Positions 43,160-52,352 of a DNA stretch of 64,000 nt are shown here, one piece after another. The stretch's first letter is position 1; each line of letters opens with the position of its first letter. The position numbers and the translations under genes were made by a program. The stretch is from Agromyces sp. Leaf222 (GTDB lineage: Bacteria > Actinomycetota > Actinomycetes > Actinomycetales > Microbacteriaceae): the NCBI RefSeq assembly GCF_001421565.1, contig NZ_LMKQ01000002.1, positions 496,001 through 560,000 on the forward strand, read 5' to 3'. The notes under the pieces were generated by a model. That model worked only from the letters and a program-made list of their open reading frames with translations. It searched no databases and was not told the origin of the DNA.

Positions 43160-44064
43160 GACGAGGCCGACGAGGCCGGCGTGGTCGGCCTGGTCGGCTC
43201 GTCGGCCGTGAGCGCCGCGGTGTTCGTCGCCGCCCACGACGCGAGCAGCTTCAGCGCATCGGCCGAGGCGGATCCGGCCGGGGCCGTGTACACGTTCAGC
43301 ACGAGGCCGGGTTCGCTCGGCAGGTCCATCGACTCGTAGTGCAGGTCGAGGTCGCCCACGACCGGGTGGTGCAGGCGCTTGAGCCCGCTGCGGTGGAACT
43401 TCACGTCGCGCGACGCCCACCGCTCGCGGAACAGCTCGCTCTGCGTCGAGAGCTCGCCGACCAGCCTGATGAGGTCGGGATCGTGCGGGTTGCGCCCGGC
43501 CTCGAGCCGCAGCATCGCGGCGGCGTCGTGCGTGTTCTGGTCGTAGTCGCGCCAGAACTCCCGTGCGGCCGGGTTCAGGTAGGCGAAGCGGGTCGTGTTC
43601 ACGGGCCTGCGCGGGTCGTCGAAGACGGGGGAGTAGAGCGCACGGGCGAGCCGGTTCGCGGCGATGATGTCGTGGCGCCCATTGCGCACCCAGGCCGGCG
43701 CGTCGCCGATGGCGTCGAGCACCTGCAGCACCGACGGGCGCACCGTCGTCTTCGGCCTGGGCGCACGCGTGCGGCCGGGGCCGGCGGCTCGGGCGAGGTC
43801 GAAGAGGTACTCGCGCTCGGCCTCGTCGAGCTGGAGCGTGCGCGCGAGCGAGTCGAGCACGCTCTCGGACGCCCCGGCGAGGTCGCCCCGCTCGAGCCGC
43901 ACGTAGTAGTCGACCGAGACGCCCGCGAGCATCGCCACCTCTTCGCGGCGGAGGCCGGGCACGCGACGGTTGCCACCGTACGCCGGAAGCCCGGCCTGGT
44001 CCGGCGTGATGCGGGCGCGCCTGGAACTCAGGAACTCCCGGATGTCGGCGCGCACGTCTCCCAT
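43150..44064 (-). CDS. Xre-family regulator with MmyB-like ligand domain
   Basis: A 304-residue regulator. The N-terminal helix-turn-helix reads VPGLRREEVAMLAGVSVDYY followed by VRLERGDLAGASESVLDSLA, and the C-terminal PAS-like MmyB domain contains NGRHDIIAANRLARALYSP, FAYLNPAAREFWRDYDQ and a late LHHPVVGDLDLHYESMDLP. These regulators usually control neighbouring oxidoreductase genes, here the dehydrogenase-AKR-cupin group on the other strand. TAGCGT lies six bases before the ATG, so the gene is probably leaderless. Its stop falls in the inverted repeat. Confidence 0.9.
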   Translation of the reverse strand: MGDVRADIREFLSSRRARITPDQAGLPAYGGNRRVPGLRREEVAMLAGVSVDYYVRLERGDLAGASESVLDSLARTLQLDEAEREYLFDLARAAGPGRTRAPRPKTTVRPSVLQVLDAIGDAPAWVRNGRHDIIAANRLARALYSPVFDDPRRPVNTTRFAYLNPAAREFWRDYDQNTHDAAAMLRLEAGRNPHDPDLIRLVGELSTQSELFRERWASRDVKFHRSGLKRLHHPVVGDLDLHYESMDLPSEPGLVLNVYTAPAGSASADALKLLASWAATNTAALTADEPTRPTTPASSASSVE

Positions 44065-44070
44065 GCCACA

Positions 44071-44076
44071 ACGCTA
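44071..44076 (-). promoter_or_regulatory. -10 box TAGCGT, leaderless start of the Xre regulator
   Basis: On the minus strand TAGCGT ends six bases before the ATG at 44064, and no ribosome binding site lies between. Confidence 0.5.
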
Positions 44077-44220
44077 CGTCGACCCGCCCGCCGATGGGAG
44101 GCCCTGCGGGTACCTCGTTCGCGGCCGCGGCGAACCAGTCGTGCCCGCAGGAGCGGCTGCTAGCGTGGTTCGCTGCCACGCGGCATCCGCTGCGCCGCGG
44201 TCGGCGGAAGGCGGGGACGC

Positions 44221-44760
44221 ATGCTCGAACCGGTTGAGCTCGACGGCGGCGTGGTCGTGCGCTCGCTCGCGGCGGGCGACGGACCCGCGCTCGCGGCGGC
44301 CTACCTGCGCAATCGCGCGCACCTGGCGCCGTGGGAGCCCGAGCGCACCGAGTCGTTCTTCAAGGTCGCGACGCATGAGCGCGAGGTGCTCGCCACGCTC
44401 GCCCGGGTCGACGCCGGCACGGCGATCCCGCTCGTGCTGGTCGACGGCGACGAGATCATCGGCCGCGTGAACCTCTCGGACATCGTGCGCGGCGCGTTCC
44501 AGAACGCGCATCTCGGCTACTGGATCGACCATCGCCACACGGGCAGGGGCCTGGCGACGACGGCGACCGGCGTGGCCGTGCATGCGGCTCGCGCGGCCGG
44601 CCTGCACCGGGTGCAGGCCGGCACGCTCGTGCACAATGCCGCCTCGCAAGCCGTGCTGGAGCGCAACGGGTTCGAGCGCTTCGGGCTCGCCCACCGCTAC
44701 CTGCGCATCGCGGGCCGCTGGCAGGACCACGTGCTCTTCGAGCGGATCATCGAGGACTGA
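44221..44760 (+). CDS. GNAT N-acetyltransferase, RimJ/RimL type
   Basis: A 179-residue acetyltransferase. VVRSLAAGDGPALAAAYLRN with HLAPWEPER at the start, the acetyl-CoA loop LGYWIDHRHTGRGLATTATG near residue 100 and the late HNAASQAVLERNGFERFGLA with HRYLRIAGRWQDHVLFE are the RimJ/RimL pattern. The substrate may be a ribosomal protein N-terminus or a small amine. A -10-like TAGCGT lies near 44161. No operon partner is evident. Confidence 0.9.
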   Translation: MLEPVELDGGVVVRSLAAGDGPALAAAYLRNRAHLAPWEPERTESFFKVATHEREVLATLARVDAGTAIPLVLVDGDEIIGRVNLSDIVRGAFQNAHLGYWIDHRHTGRGLATTATGVAVHAARAAGLHRVQAGTLVHNAASQAVLERNGFERFGLAHRYLRIAGRWQDHVLFERIIED

Positions 44761-44871
44761 GCACGTCCGGGGCGCCGGCCGGGGGCGTCGGCCGGGGGCG
44801 CAGCCCTGCAGCGGCGGCGGCACTCGAGTGTTTCGATCGTGTGAAGGCCGGTCCGAACGTCCCTCGGGGGC

Positions 44872-44941
44872 TTGACCACCGCACCCGTGGCGTGAGTAAT
44901 ATGTCACCCACTACAAAGTGCCGTAGTGTGATGTGTCACAC
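44872..44941 (+). promoter_or_regulatory. Promoter and operator region of the arabinosyl-hydroxyproline locus
   Basis: TTGACC (44872-44877) and TAATAT (44897-44902) make a plausible sigma-70-type promoter with a long 19-base spacer. AGTAATATGTCAC (44895-44907) overlaps the -10 box and is the exact reverse complement of GTGACATATTACT at 56035-56047. A second dyad, GTGTGA-TGTG-TCACAC, lies at 44926-44941. The embedded GntR regulator at 55220 is the likely binder. Confidence 0.6.
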
Positions 44942-44964
44942 GGTACAGAAGGGCCTGAATCGTC

Positions 44965-46941
44965 ATGACAGACAACGCCGTCGCGTCCGCAGCGCACGTC
45001 ACCCGCCTCCGGCGCGCGGCCGTCGCCCCCATCGCGGGCCGTCGAGCGCCGCTCGGAACCGACGCCGTGACGATCACCGGCGGCGTGCTCGCGACCTGGC
45101 AGCGCCGCAACCGCGACGAGACCGTGCCGCACACGCTCGGCGAGCTCCTGGCTGCCGGCAACCTCGACAACCTGCGGCGCATCGCCCGGCCCGAGACCCT
45201 CGCCGACACGGCCTACCGCGGCCGCTACCCGTTCCTCGACACCGACGTCTTCAAGACGCTCGAGGGCCTGGCCTACGAACTCGCACGGCCGGAGGGCACC
45301 CGAGCGGATGCCGCGACCGAGGCCTTCTACGAGGAGGCCGTCGCCCTCATCGAGGGCGCGCAGCGCGCCGACGGCTACCTGAACTCCTACTACCAGGCGC
45401 CCGACGTGCCCAAGGAACCGTGGGAGGACCTGGCCTGGGGACACGAGCTCTACAACCTGGGGCACCTCATCCAGGCGGCCGTCGCCGCCTCCCGCCAGCT
45501 CGGCGACGACCGACTCCTCGCGGTCGCGCGCCGCTTCGCCGACCTCGCCGTCGATCGCTTCGGACCGACGGGAGAAGACGTCGTCTGCGGTCACCCCGAG
45601 ATCGAGATGGCGCTCGTCGAGCTCACCCGCGAGACCGGCGACGAGCGCTACCTCGACCTGTCGCGGCGCTTCATCGACCGCCGGGGGCGGGGCACGGTCG
45701 AGCTGCGCGTGTTCCCGGCCGAGTACTTCCAGGACAGCGCGCCGCTCCGCGAACTCGATGCTGTGACCGGTCACGCCGTGCGCATGACCTACCTCACCGC
45801 AGGAGCCGCCGACGTGGCGCTCGAGCTGGGCGACGCCTCGCTCGCCGGCGCCCTGCACCGGCTCTGGGGCGACATGCTCGACTCGAAGCTCTACATCACG
45901 GGCGGCCTCGGCTCCCGCCATTCCGACGAGGCCATCGGCGACCGCTTCGAGCTGCCCTCCGAGCGCTCCTACAGCGAGACATGCGCGGCGATCGCGACCA
46001 TGCAGTGGGCGTGGCGCATGTACCTCGGCTCGGGCGAGGCGGCCTCCCTCGACACCTTCGAGACCGTGCTCTACAACGCCTACGCCGCCGGCCTCAGCGA
46101 TGACGGCCGGGCGTTCTTCTACGACAACCCGCTGCAGCGCCGGCCCGACCACCAGCAGCGCACGGGCGCCGAGCCCGAGGGCGAGCTGCTGCGCCGCGGC
46201 TGGTTCGTCTGCCCCTGCTGCCCGCCGAACATCATCCGCTGGACCGCCGAGCTGCAGGACCACCTCGCCGTGCTCGACGGCGAGACGCTGCACCTCGCCC
46301 AGTACGCCACCTCGAGCATCGAGGTCGACGGGCTGGGCCTCGAGGTCACGACCGACTACCCGTGGGACGAGCGCGTCGTCATCGACGTGCGCGCCGCCGA
46401 CGGGAGCACGCGCCTGGCCCTGCGCATCCCCGCCTGGTGCCGCGGCGCGAGCCTCGCGATCAACGAAGAGCAGGTCGAGGCGGATGCCGCGGCCGGCTGG
46501 CTGCACGTCGACCGGGCGCTCGCGGCGGGCGACCGCCTCGAACTCGTGCTCCCGATGCCGGTTCGCGCGCACGGCGCCGACCCCCGCGTCGACGGCCTGC
46601 GGGCGTCGCTCGCGGTCGCCCGCGGCCCGATCGTCTACTGCGCCGAGCAGGGCGACAACGACGCCGACCTCGACCTCGTGTCGCTCGCGCCGGCCGACGT
46701 GCGCGCCGCGCGCGCCGAGATCCGCCGCGTCACCCCGAACAGCGAGGCGGTGACCCGCGTCGTCACCGTCGCCGCGAGCGTCGACCCCGTGCCGGCCGAC
46801 GGGCTCTACCCCGAGCTCACCGCCGGCGACCAGGAGACGGATGCCGCGGCATCCGGAACCACCACCGTCACGCTCGTGCCCTACCACCTCTGGGGCAACC
46901 GCGGGGCGGCGGCCATGCGCGTCTGGTTGCGCCGGGCCTGA
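44965..46941 (+). CDS. Beta-L-arabinofuranosidase, GH127 family
   Basis: A 658-residue enzyme of the HypBA1 type, which removes beta-L-arabinofuranose from arabino-oligosaccharides attached to hydroxyproline in plant extensins. Zinc-site residues are all present: Glu338 and Cys340 in SYSETCAAIATMQW, and Cys418-Cys419 in FVCPCCPPNIIRW (Bifidobacterium HypBA1 uses Glu338, Cys340, Cys417, Cys418). NSYYQAPDVPKEPWEDLAWG with HELYNLGHLIQAA near 155 and GGLGSRHSDEAIGDRFELPS near 315 are also GH127-typical. No signal peptide is seen, so it should act in the cytoplasm on imported glycopeptides or glycosides. It is the first gene of the locus. Confidence 0.92.
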   Translation: MTDNAVASAAHVTRLRRAAVAPIAGRRAPLGTDAVTITGGVLATWQRRNRDETVPHTLGELLAAGNLDNLRRIARPETLADTAYRGRYPFLDTDVFKTLEGLAYELARPEGTRADAATEAFYEEAVALIEGAQRADGYLNSYYQAPDVPKEPWEDLAWGHELYNLGHLIQAAVAASRQLGDDRLLAVARRFADLAVDRFGPTGEDVVCGHPEIEMALVELTRETGDERYLDLSRRFIDRRGRGTVELRVFPAEYFQDSAPLRELDAVTGHAVRMTYLTAGAADVALELGDASLAGALHRLWGDMLDSKLYITGGLGSRHSDEAIGDRFELPSERSYSETCAAIATMQWAWRMYLGSGEAASLDTFETVLYNAYAAGLSDDGRAFFYDNPLQRRPDHQQRTGAEPEGELLRRGWFVCPCCPPNIIRWTAELQDHLAVLDGETLHLAQYATSSIEVDGLGLEVTTDYPWDERVVIDVRAADGSTRLALRIPAWCRGASLAINEEQVEADAAAGWLHVDRALAAGDRLELVLPMPVRAHGADPRVDGLRASLAVARGPIVYCAEQGDNDADLDLVSLAPADVRAARAEIRRVTPNSEAVTRVVTVAASVDPVPADGLYPELTAGDQETDAAASGTTTVTLVPYHLWGNRGAAAMRVWLRRA

Positions 46942-47001
46942 ACGGCCGAGAACCGAAGCACCCCTACAGCTGCACCCGAACGAAGAGAGAGAACAGAGAG
47001 T

Positions 47002-48693
47002 ATGAAGCGACGCACAGCGTTCCTCGGACTCGCCATCGCGACGTCCCTCGCCCTGGCGGGCTGCACCGCCTCGAACACCGGTTCGGGGGCGACCGGGGGA
47101 GTCTCGGGCGAACCGGTCGAGGGCGGCACCCTGCACGTGCTGCAGAACACGGACTTCTCGCACCTCGACCCCGCGCAGGGCTTCGACGGCGGCGTGAACA
47201 ACTTCTACCGCCTCATCTACCGCACGCTCACGACGCAGGGCGTCGGCGAGGGCGCCGAGGGCACCGAGATCGTGCCCGACCTCGCGACCGACACGGGCAC
47301 GCCGAACGAGGACGCGACCGTCTGGACCTTCACCCTGAAGGACGACGTCTTCTTCGAGGACGGCACGCCCATCACGAGCGCCGACGTGAAGTTCGGCGTC
47401 GAGCGCTCGCTCGACCCCTCGATCTCGATCGGGTCGCCCTACGCGAAGATCGTGCTCGACATGCCCGACGACTACCAGGGCTACTACATCTCGGGGCCGC
47501 TCGACACGATCGAGACCCCCGATGAGAAGACCATCGTCTTCCACCTCAACCAGCCCTACGCCGACTTCGCCGCGGTCGTCGGGCAGGCGCCGTTCACGCC
47601 GTTCCCGGCCGACGCCGACGTCACGACCACCTCGATCGACCAGCAGCCGATCGCCTCCGGCCCGTACCGGGTCACCGAGTACCAGCGCGGCAGCACCCTC
47701 GTGCTCGAGCGTAACGACTACTGGGATGCCGCGACCGACGACGTGCGCACCGCCGCACCCGACTCGTTCGAGTGGACCTTCGGCCTCGACGCCGCCACGA
47801 TCGACGAGCGCATGATCGCCGACCAGGGCGCCGACCAGGACGCGATCGCCGGATCCGTGCAGGCCGCCTCGATCTCGCGCATCCAGACGCCCGAGATCCA
47901 GGAGCGCACGATCCAGGGCCTGCAGGGCTGCACGACCTACATGCCGCTGAACACGACCAAGCCCGGCATGGACGACCCGCGCGTGCGCCAGGCGATCAAC
48001 CTCGCCGTCGACAAGCAGGCCGTCAAGGACGGCACCGGCGGCAGCCAGCTCGCCGACATCGCCACCACGATGATGCCGCCCACCGTCGCGGGCTTCACCG
48101 AGTTCGACCTCTACCCGAGCGAGGACTCGAAGGGCGATCCCGAGGCCGCGAAGGCGCTGCTCGCCGAGGCGGGCTACCCCGACGGGTTCGAGTTCACCCT
48201 CGACATCCGCAACAACCCGAAGATGCAGGCGCAGGCCGAGGCGATCCAGCAGGCGCTCGCGAAGGCCGACATCACGGTCGACTTCAACCTCATCGACTCG
48301 GCGACCTTCTACGAGGTCATCGGCACGACGTCGCAGCAGCACGACGCGGCGATCACGGGCTGGTGCCCGGACTGGGCCTCGGGCGCGACCTTCCTGCCGC
48401 CGATCTTCGAGGGCACCCAGATCTTCGAGAAGGGCAACTCGAACGTCGCCCAGCTGAATGACCCGGCCGTCAACGAGCGCATGACCGAGATCCGCGCGAT
48501 GACCGACGTCGACGAGGCCAATGCGGCCTGGGGCGCGCTCGACGAGCAGATCATGGAGCTCGCCCCCGCGGTGCCGCTCCTCTTCGAGAAGGCCGTCATG
48601 GTCGTCGGCTCGAACATCGCGGGCGCATACGCGCACGCGGGCTTCTCGGGCGGCATCGACTACGTGTCGGTCGGCCTGGCCAGCACCGACTGA
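47002..48693 (+). CDS. ABC transporter substrate-binding lipoprotein (SBP family 5)
   Basis: A 563-residue lipoprotein with signal peptide RTAFLGLAIATSLALAGC and lipidation at Cys21, then a Gly/Ser/Thr linker and the family-5 body (HVLQNTDFSHLDPAQGFDGG, DDVFFEDGTPITSADVKFGV, DPRVRQAINLAVDKQAVKDG). Context suggests that the ligand is an arabinosylated or plain hydroxyproline-containing peptide. It follows the arabinofuranosidase by 60 bases with AGAGAG-type ribosome binding sequence, and precedes the permease by five. Confidence 0.93.
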   Translation: MKRRTAFLGLAIATSLALAGCTASNTGSGATGGVSGEPVEGGTLHVLQNTDFSHLDPAQGFDGGVNNFYRLIYRTLTTQGVGEGAEGTEIVPDLATDTGTPNEDATVWTFTLKDDVFFEDGTPITSADVKFGVERSLDPSISIGSPYAKIVLDMPDDYQGYYISGPLDTIETPDEKTIVFHLNQPYADFAAVVGQAPFTPFPADADVTTTSIDQQPIASGPYRVTEYQRGSTLVLERNDYWDAATDDVRTAAPDSFEWTFGLDAATIDERMIADQGADQDAIAGSVQAASISRIQTPEIQERTIQGLQGCTTYMPLNTTKPGMDDPRVRQAINLAVDKQAVKDGTGGSQLADIATTMMPPTVAGFTEFDLYPSEDSKGDPEAAKALLAEAGYPDGFEFTLDIRNNPKMQAQAEAIQQALAKADITVDFNLIDSATFYEVIGTTSQQHDAAITGWCPDWASGATFLPPIFEGTQIFEKGNSNVAQLNDPAVNERMTEIRAMTDVDEANAAWGALDEQIMELAPAVPLLFEKAVMVVGSNIAGAYAHAGFSGGIDYVSVGLASTD

Positions 48694-48698
48694 GCCTG

Positions 48699-49658
48699 AT
48701 GTCGACGGTTCCCAGCGAGCTGGCCGTCGAGACGGAGCCGAAGGGGGTGCTGCCCACTGGCAGCGCCCCCACCCCCGCTCGACGCGTGATCGCCACGCTC
48801 AGAAAGTCCCCGGCAGTCGTCATCAGCGTCTGCATCATCGTGTTCATCGTGCTGCTCGCGGTGTTCGCACCCGTGCTCTCGGCGATCACCGGCTGGGGCC
48901 CGTACGACTACGATCCGTCCGCGATCGACTCCGACCTCGGCGGCATCCCCATCGGCCCGTTCGGCGGCATCAGCGCCGAGCACTGGCTCGGCGTCGAACC
49001 GGGCAACGGGCGCGACATCCTCGTGCGCGTCGCCTACGGCGCCAGGGTCTCGCTCATGATCGCCGTCTCGGCCACGCTCATCACGACCACGTTCGGCGTG
49101 GTCATGGGCATGATCGCCGGCTTCTTCGGCGGGCTCGCCGACCAGATCATCTCGCGCGTCATGGACTTCCTCATGGCATTCCCCTCGCTCATCTTCATGA
49201 TCGCGCTGCTCTCGGCGCTGCCCGCAGGCAACCGACCCGTGCTGCTCGTGCTCGTGCTCAGCATCTTCGGGTGGCCGTACACCGCTCGCGTCATCCGGGG
49301 GCAGACGATGTCCCTGCGCAACTCGGAGTTCGTCGAGGCGGCCAGGGCATCGGGCGCGAGGCCCGTGAGGATCGCCTTCCGCGAGGTGCTCCCGAACCTG
49401 AGAGGCACCATCATCGTGCTCGCGACGCTCGCCGTGCCGAGCTACATCGGCACCGAGGCGGGGCTCTCCTTCCTCGGCGTCGGCGTCATGCCGCCGACGC
49501 CCTCATGGGGCCAGATGATCTCGACCGCGGTCGGCTGGTACGCCGTCGACCCGATGTTCTTCCTCATTCCCGGCACGTTCCTGTTCCTCACGGTGTTCTC
49601 GTTCACCGTGCTGGGCGACAACCTGCGCCGCGTGCTCGATGCGGGTGATGCCGCGTGA
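48699..49658 (+). CDS. Oligopeptide ABC transporter permease, DppC type
   Basis: A 319-residue permease. After a long cytoplasmic N-terminus come about six transmembrane helices, the DppC motif HWLGVEPGNGRDILVRVAYG near residue 93, the EAA loop EAARASGARPVRIAFREVLP and FLGVGVMPPTPSWGQMI. It is the first of four transport genes joined by 4-base overlaps. In this operon the DppC gene precedes the DppB gene, unlike the importer at 9-14 kb. Confidence 0.92.
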   Translation: MSTVPSELAVETEPKGVLPTGSAPTPARRVIATLRKSPAVVISVCIIVFIVLLAVFAPVLSAITGWGPYDYDPSAIDSDLGGIPIGPFGGISAEHWLGVEPGNGRDILVRVAYGARVSLMIAVSATLITTTFGVVMGMIAGFFGGLADQIISRVMDFLMAFPSLIFMIALLSALPAGNRPVLLVLVLSIFGWPYTARVIRGQTMSLRNSEFVEAARASGARPVRIAFREVLPNLRGTIIVLATLAVPSYIGTEAGLSFLGVGVMPPTPSWGQMISTAVGWYAVDPMFFLIPGTFLFLTVFSFTVLGDNLRRVLDAGDAA

Positions 49659-50650
49659 CCCTCGTCATCCTCCGCCGCGTGCTCGCCGCAGCCGGCGTGC
49701 TGCTGCTCATCTCGCTCTTCACGTTCATGATCTTCTTCTGGCTGTCGCCGGATCCCGCCGTGCAGATCTGCGGCAAGACGTGCACGCCGGAGCGCATCGA
49801 CCAGATCCGCGAGCAGCTCGGCGTCAACCTTCCGTTCTGGCAGCAGTACTGGCAGTTCCTCTCGGGCATCTTCACCGGCCGCACCTACGGCGAGGGCCCC
49901 ACCGCGATCGAGTGCGCGGCGCCCTGCCTCGGGTTCAGCTTCCAGACGAACGAGTCGGTCACCGACATGATCGTCGCGCGGATGCCGGTCTCGGTCACGC
50001 TCGCGATCGGCGCCGCCGTGCTGTGGCTCCTCGCCGGCATCGGCGGCGGTCTGCTCAGCGCGGTCAAGCAGGGCACCGGATGGGACAAGGCGGTCATGAT
50101 GTCCGCCCTCGCCGGCATCAGCCTGCCGAACTACTTCGTCGCGCTGCTGCTGCAGTACCTGCTCGTGGTGCAGCTGCGCTGGCTGCCGTTCCCGCAGTCG
50201 GTGACGTTCGCCGAGGACCCGCTGCTGTGGTTCCAGTCGTACCTGATGCCCTGGCTCGTGCTCGCGTTCGGGTACGCCGCGATGTACTCCCGCATCGTGC
50301 GCACGAACGTCATCGACACCCTCGGGCAGAACTTCATGCGCACGGCGAAGGCGAAGGGGCTCGACGCCCCGGTCGTGCTGCGGCGCCACGCGCTGCGGCC
50401 GTCGCTGACCCCCGTGGTGACACTGTTCGGCATGGACTTCGCGGGCCTCCTCGGCGGCGCGCTCATCACCGAGACGGTCTTCGGCCTGAACGGCGTCGGC
50501 AAGCTCACGGCCGACTCGATCGCGAAGAACGACCAGCCCGTGATCATGGGCGTGACGCTGCTCGCGGCCGCGCTCGTGGTGGTCGCGAACATGCTCGTCG
50601 ACGTCGCCTACACGTACCTCGACCCGAGAGTGAGGGTGAAGTCCGCATGA
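49655..50650 (+). CDS. Oligopeptide ABC transporter permease, DppB type
   Basis: A 331-residue permease with about six transmembrane helices. It has LLISLFTFMIFFWLSPDPAV at the start, an extra extracytoplasmic loop with three cysteines (VQICGKTCTPERID and IECAAPCLGFSF further on), and the EAA-loop region RTAKAKGLDAPVVLRRHALR. The cysteines in the outer loops are unusual for DppB and may form disulfides. The GTG start overlaps the upstream stop (GTGA). Confidence 0.92.
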   Translation: MTLVILRRVLAAAGVLLLISLFTFMIFFWLSPDPAVQICGKTCTPERIDQIREQLGVNLPFWQQYWQFLSGIFTGRTYGEGPTAIECAAPCLGFSFQTNESVTDMIVARMPVSVTLAIGAAVLWLLAGIGGGLLSAVKQGTGWDKAVMMSALAGISLPNYFVALLLQYLLVVQLRWLPFPQSVTFAEDPLLWFQSYLMPWLVLAFGYAAMYSRIVRTNVIDTLGQNFMRTAKAKGLDAPVVLRRHALRPSLTPVVTLFGMDFAGLLGGALITETVFGLNGVGKLTADSIAKNDQPVIMGVTLLAAALVVVANMLVDVAYTYLDPRVRVKSA

Positions 50651-51507
50651 GCCTCTCAGCACCGCGAACCATCTCGATCCCCGTTCCGGGGGCGACCCTC
50701 CTCGAGGTCGAGCACCTCACCGTGACGTTCCCGACCTCGGCCGGGCCGGTCGAGGTCGTCAAGGACGCCTCGTTCCGCGTCGAGTCGGGCGACACGCTCG
50801 GCATCGTCGGCGAGTCGGGTTCCGGCAAGTCGATGACCTCGCTCGCGATCATGGGACTCCTGCCGCGCGGCGGCACGGCGACCGGCAGCATCCGCCTGAA
50901 CGGGCACGAGCTGCTCGGCCGCAGCGACCGCGAGATGCGGCGCGTGCGCGGCGACAAGGTCGCGATGGTGTTCCAGGACCCGCTCTCGTCGCTGAACCCG
51001 TACTACACGGTCGGCCTGCAGATCGAGGAGGCGTACCTGGCCCACAACGGGGGCAGCCGGCGCAACGCCCGCCGCGTCACGATCGAGGCGCTCGAGCGGG
51101 TGCGCATCGCCGACGCCGGACGCCGCGTCGACCACTACCCGCACCAGTTCTCGGGCGGCATGCGCCAGCGCATCATGATCGCGATGGCGCTCTGCCTCGA
51201 GCCCGACCTGCTCATCGCCGACGAGCCGACCACGGCGCTGGATGTCACGGTGCAGGCGCAGATCCTCGACCTGCTCGCCGAGCTGCAGCGCGAGACCGGC
51301 ACGGGCATGATCTTCATCACGCACGACCTCGCGGTCGTGAGCCAGGTGGCGCAGGACGTGCTCGTCATGAAGGACGGCGCGCACGTCGAGAGCGGCACGG
51401 CGGAGCAGATCTTCTCGAACCCGCGCGCGCCGTACACGCGGGCCCTGCTCGCGGCGCTGCCCCGCATCGACGACCCGTTCGACGAGTTGAAGGGAACGAG
51501 CCGATGA
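50647..51507 (+). CDS. Oligopeptide ABC transporter ATPase, DppD type
   Basis: A 286-residue ATPase. Walker [10 protein letters not shown] near residue 55, Q-loop [15 protein letters not shown], signature [15 protein letters not shown] near 167, Walker [16 protein letters not shown] and the switch His in ITHDLAVV are all intact. The C-terminal [18 protein letters not shown] is the oligopeptide-family tail. The ATG overlaps the permease stop and the gene overlaps the second ATPase. Confidence 0.93.
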   Translation: MSLSAPRTISIPVPGATLLEVEHLTVTFPTSAGPVEVVKDASFRVESGDTLGIVGESGSGKSMTSLAIMGLLPRGGTATGSIRLNGHELLGRSDREMRRVRGDKVAMVFQDPLSSLNPYYTVGLQIEEAYLAHNGGSRRNARRVTIEALERVRIADAGRRVDHYPHQFSGGMRQRIMIAMALCLEPDLLIADEPTTALDVTVQAQILDLLAELQRETGTGMIFITHDLAVVSQVAQDVLVMKDGAHVESGTAEQIFSNPRAPYTRALLAALPRIDDPFDELKGTSR

Positions 51508-52352
51508 CCGAGGCGATCCTCACCGCGAGCCACCTCACCAAGCAGTTCGTCACGCGCGGCGACGGCGCGTTCATCGCGGGCACGACCACGTTCACCGCGG
51601 TCGACGACGTGAGCTTCGAGGTACCGCGCGGCGGGACCCTCGGCATCGTCGGCGAGTCCGGCTCCGGCAAGTCCACGACGGCGCGCATCGTCGCGAAGCT
51701 CATCGACCCGACGAGCGGCACGCTCGAGTTCGACGGCGTCGACGTGACGAAGGCGGGCGCCAAGGCGCTCGCCGCCTTCCGGTCGAACGTGCAGGTCGTG
51801 TTCCAGGACCCGTTCTCGTCGCTGAATCCGCGCCACACGGTCGAGAAGATCATCACCGCCCCGCTCGACTACCAGCGCATCGCGCCGAAGGGCGGCAAGC
51901 GCGCACTCGTGCGCGAGCTCCTCGAGCGGGTCGGGTTGAACCCCGACCACGCCCAGCGCTACCCGGCGCAGTTCTCCGGCGGGCAGGCGCAGCGCATCGG
52001 CATCGCCCGAGCGCTCGCCGTCAGCCCCAAGCTCGTGATCTGCGACGAGGCCGTCTCGGCGCTCGACGTGTCGGTGCAGGCCAAGGTGATCAACCTGCTG
52101 AACTCGCTGCAGGCCGAGCTCGGCCTCAGCTACGTCTTCATCGCGCACGACCTCGCGGTGGTGCGCCAGATCGCGGACACCGTCGCGGTGATGAGCCGGG
52201 GACGTATCGTCGAGCAGGGCGATCGCGACGCGGTCTTCGAGCGCCCGCAGCACGAGTACACGAGGGCGCTGCTCGCCGCGGTGCCGAAGATCGACCCAGA
52301 GTGGGAGCTCCGACGCGCTCGGATGCTCGCCGAGGAAGGAGCCGGCGCATGA
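51504..52352 (+). CDS. Oligopeptide ABC transporter ATPase, DppF type
   Basis: A 282-residue ATPase. Walker [10 protein letters not shown] near residue 52, [15 protein letters not shown], signature [15 protein letters not shown] near 158 and Walker [16 protein letters not shown] are intact. [20 protein letters not shown] ends the protein. It pairs with the DppD-type subunit. The ATG overlaps the preceding stop, and its stop overlaps the peptidase start, which ties import to intracellular peptide cleavage. Confidence 0.93.
   Translation: MTEAILTASHLTKQFVTRGDGAFIAGTTTFTAVDDVSFEVPRGGTLGIVGESGSGKSTTARIVAKLIDPTSGTLEFDGVDVTKAGAKALAAFRSNVQVVFQDPFSSLNPRHTVEKIITAPLDYQRIAPKGGKRALVRELLERVGLNPDHAQRYPAQFSGGQAQRIGIARALAVSPKLVICDEAVSALDVSVQAKVINLLNSLQAELGLSYVFIAHDLAVVRQIADTVAVMSRGRIVEQGDRDAVFERPQHEYTRALLAAVPKIDPEWELRRARMLAEEGAGA

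Noticed and set aside
44221..44964. Additional small gene between the GNAT gene and the GH127 gene
   Set aside because: The 204-base gap holds the promoter and operator sites but no frame with a start codon, ribosome binding site and protein-like composition.
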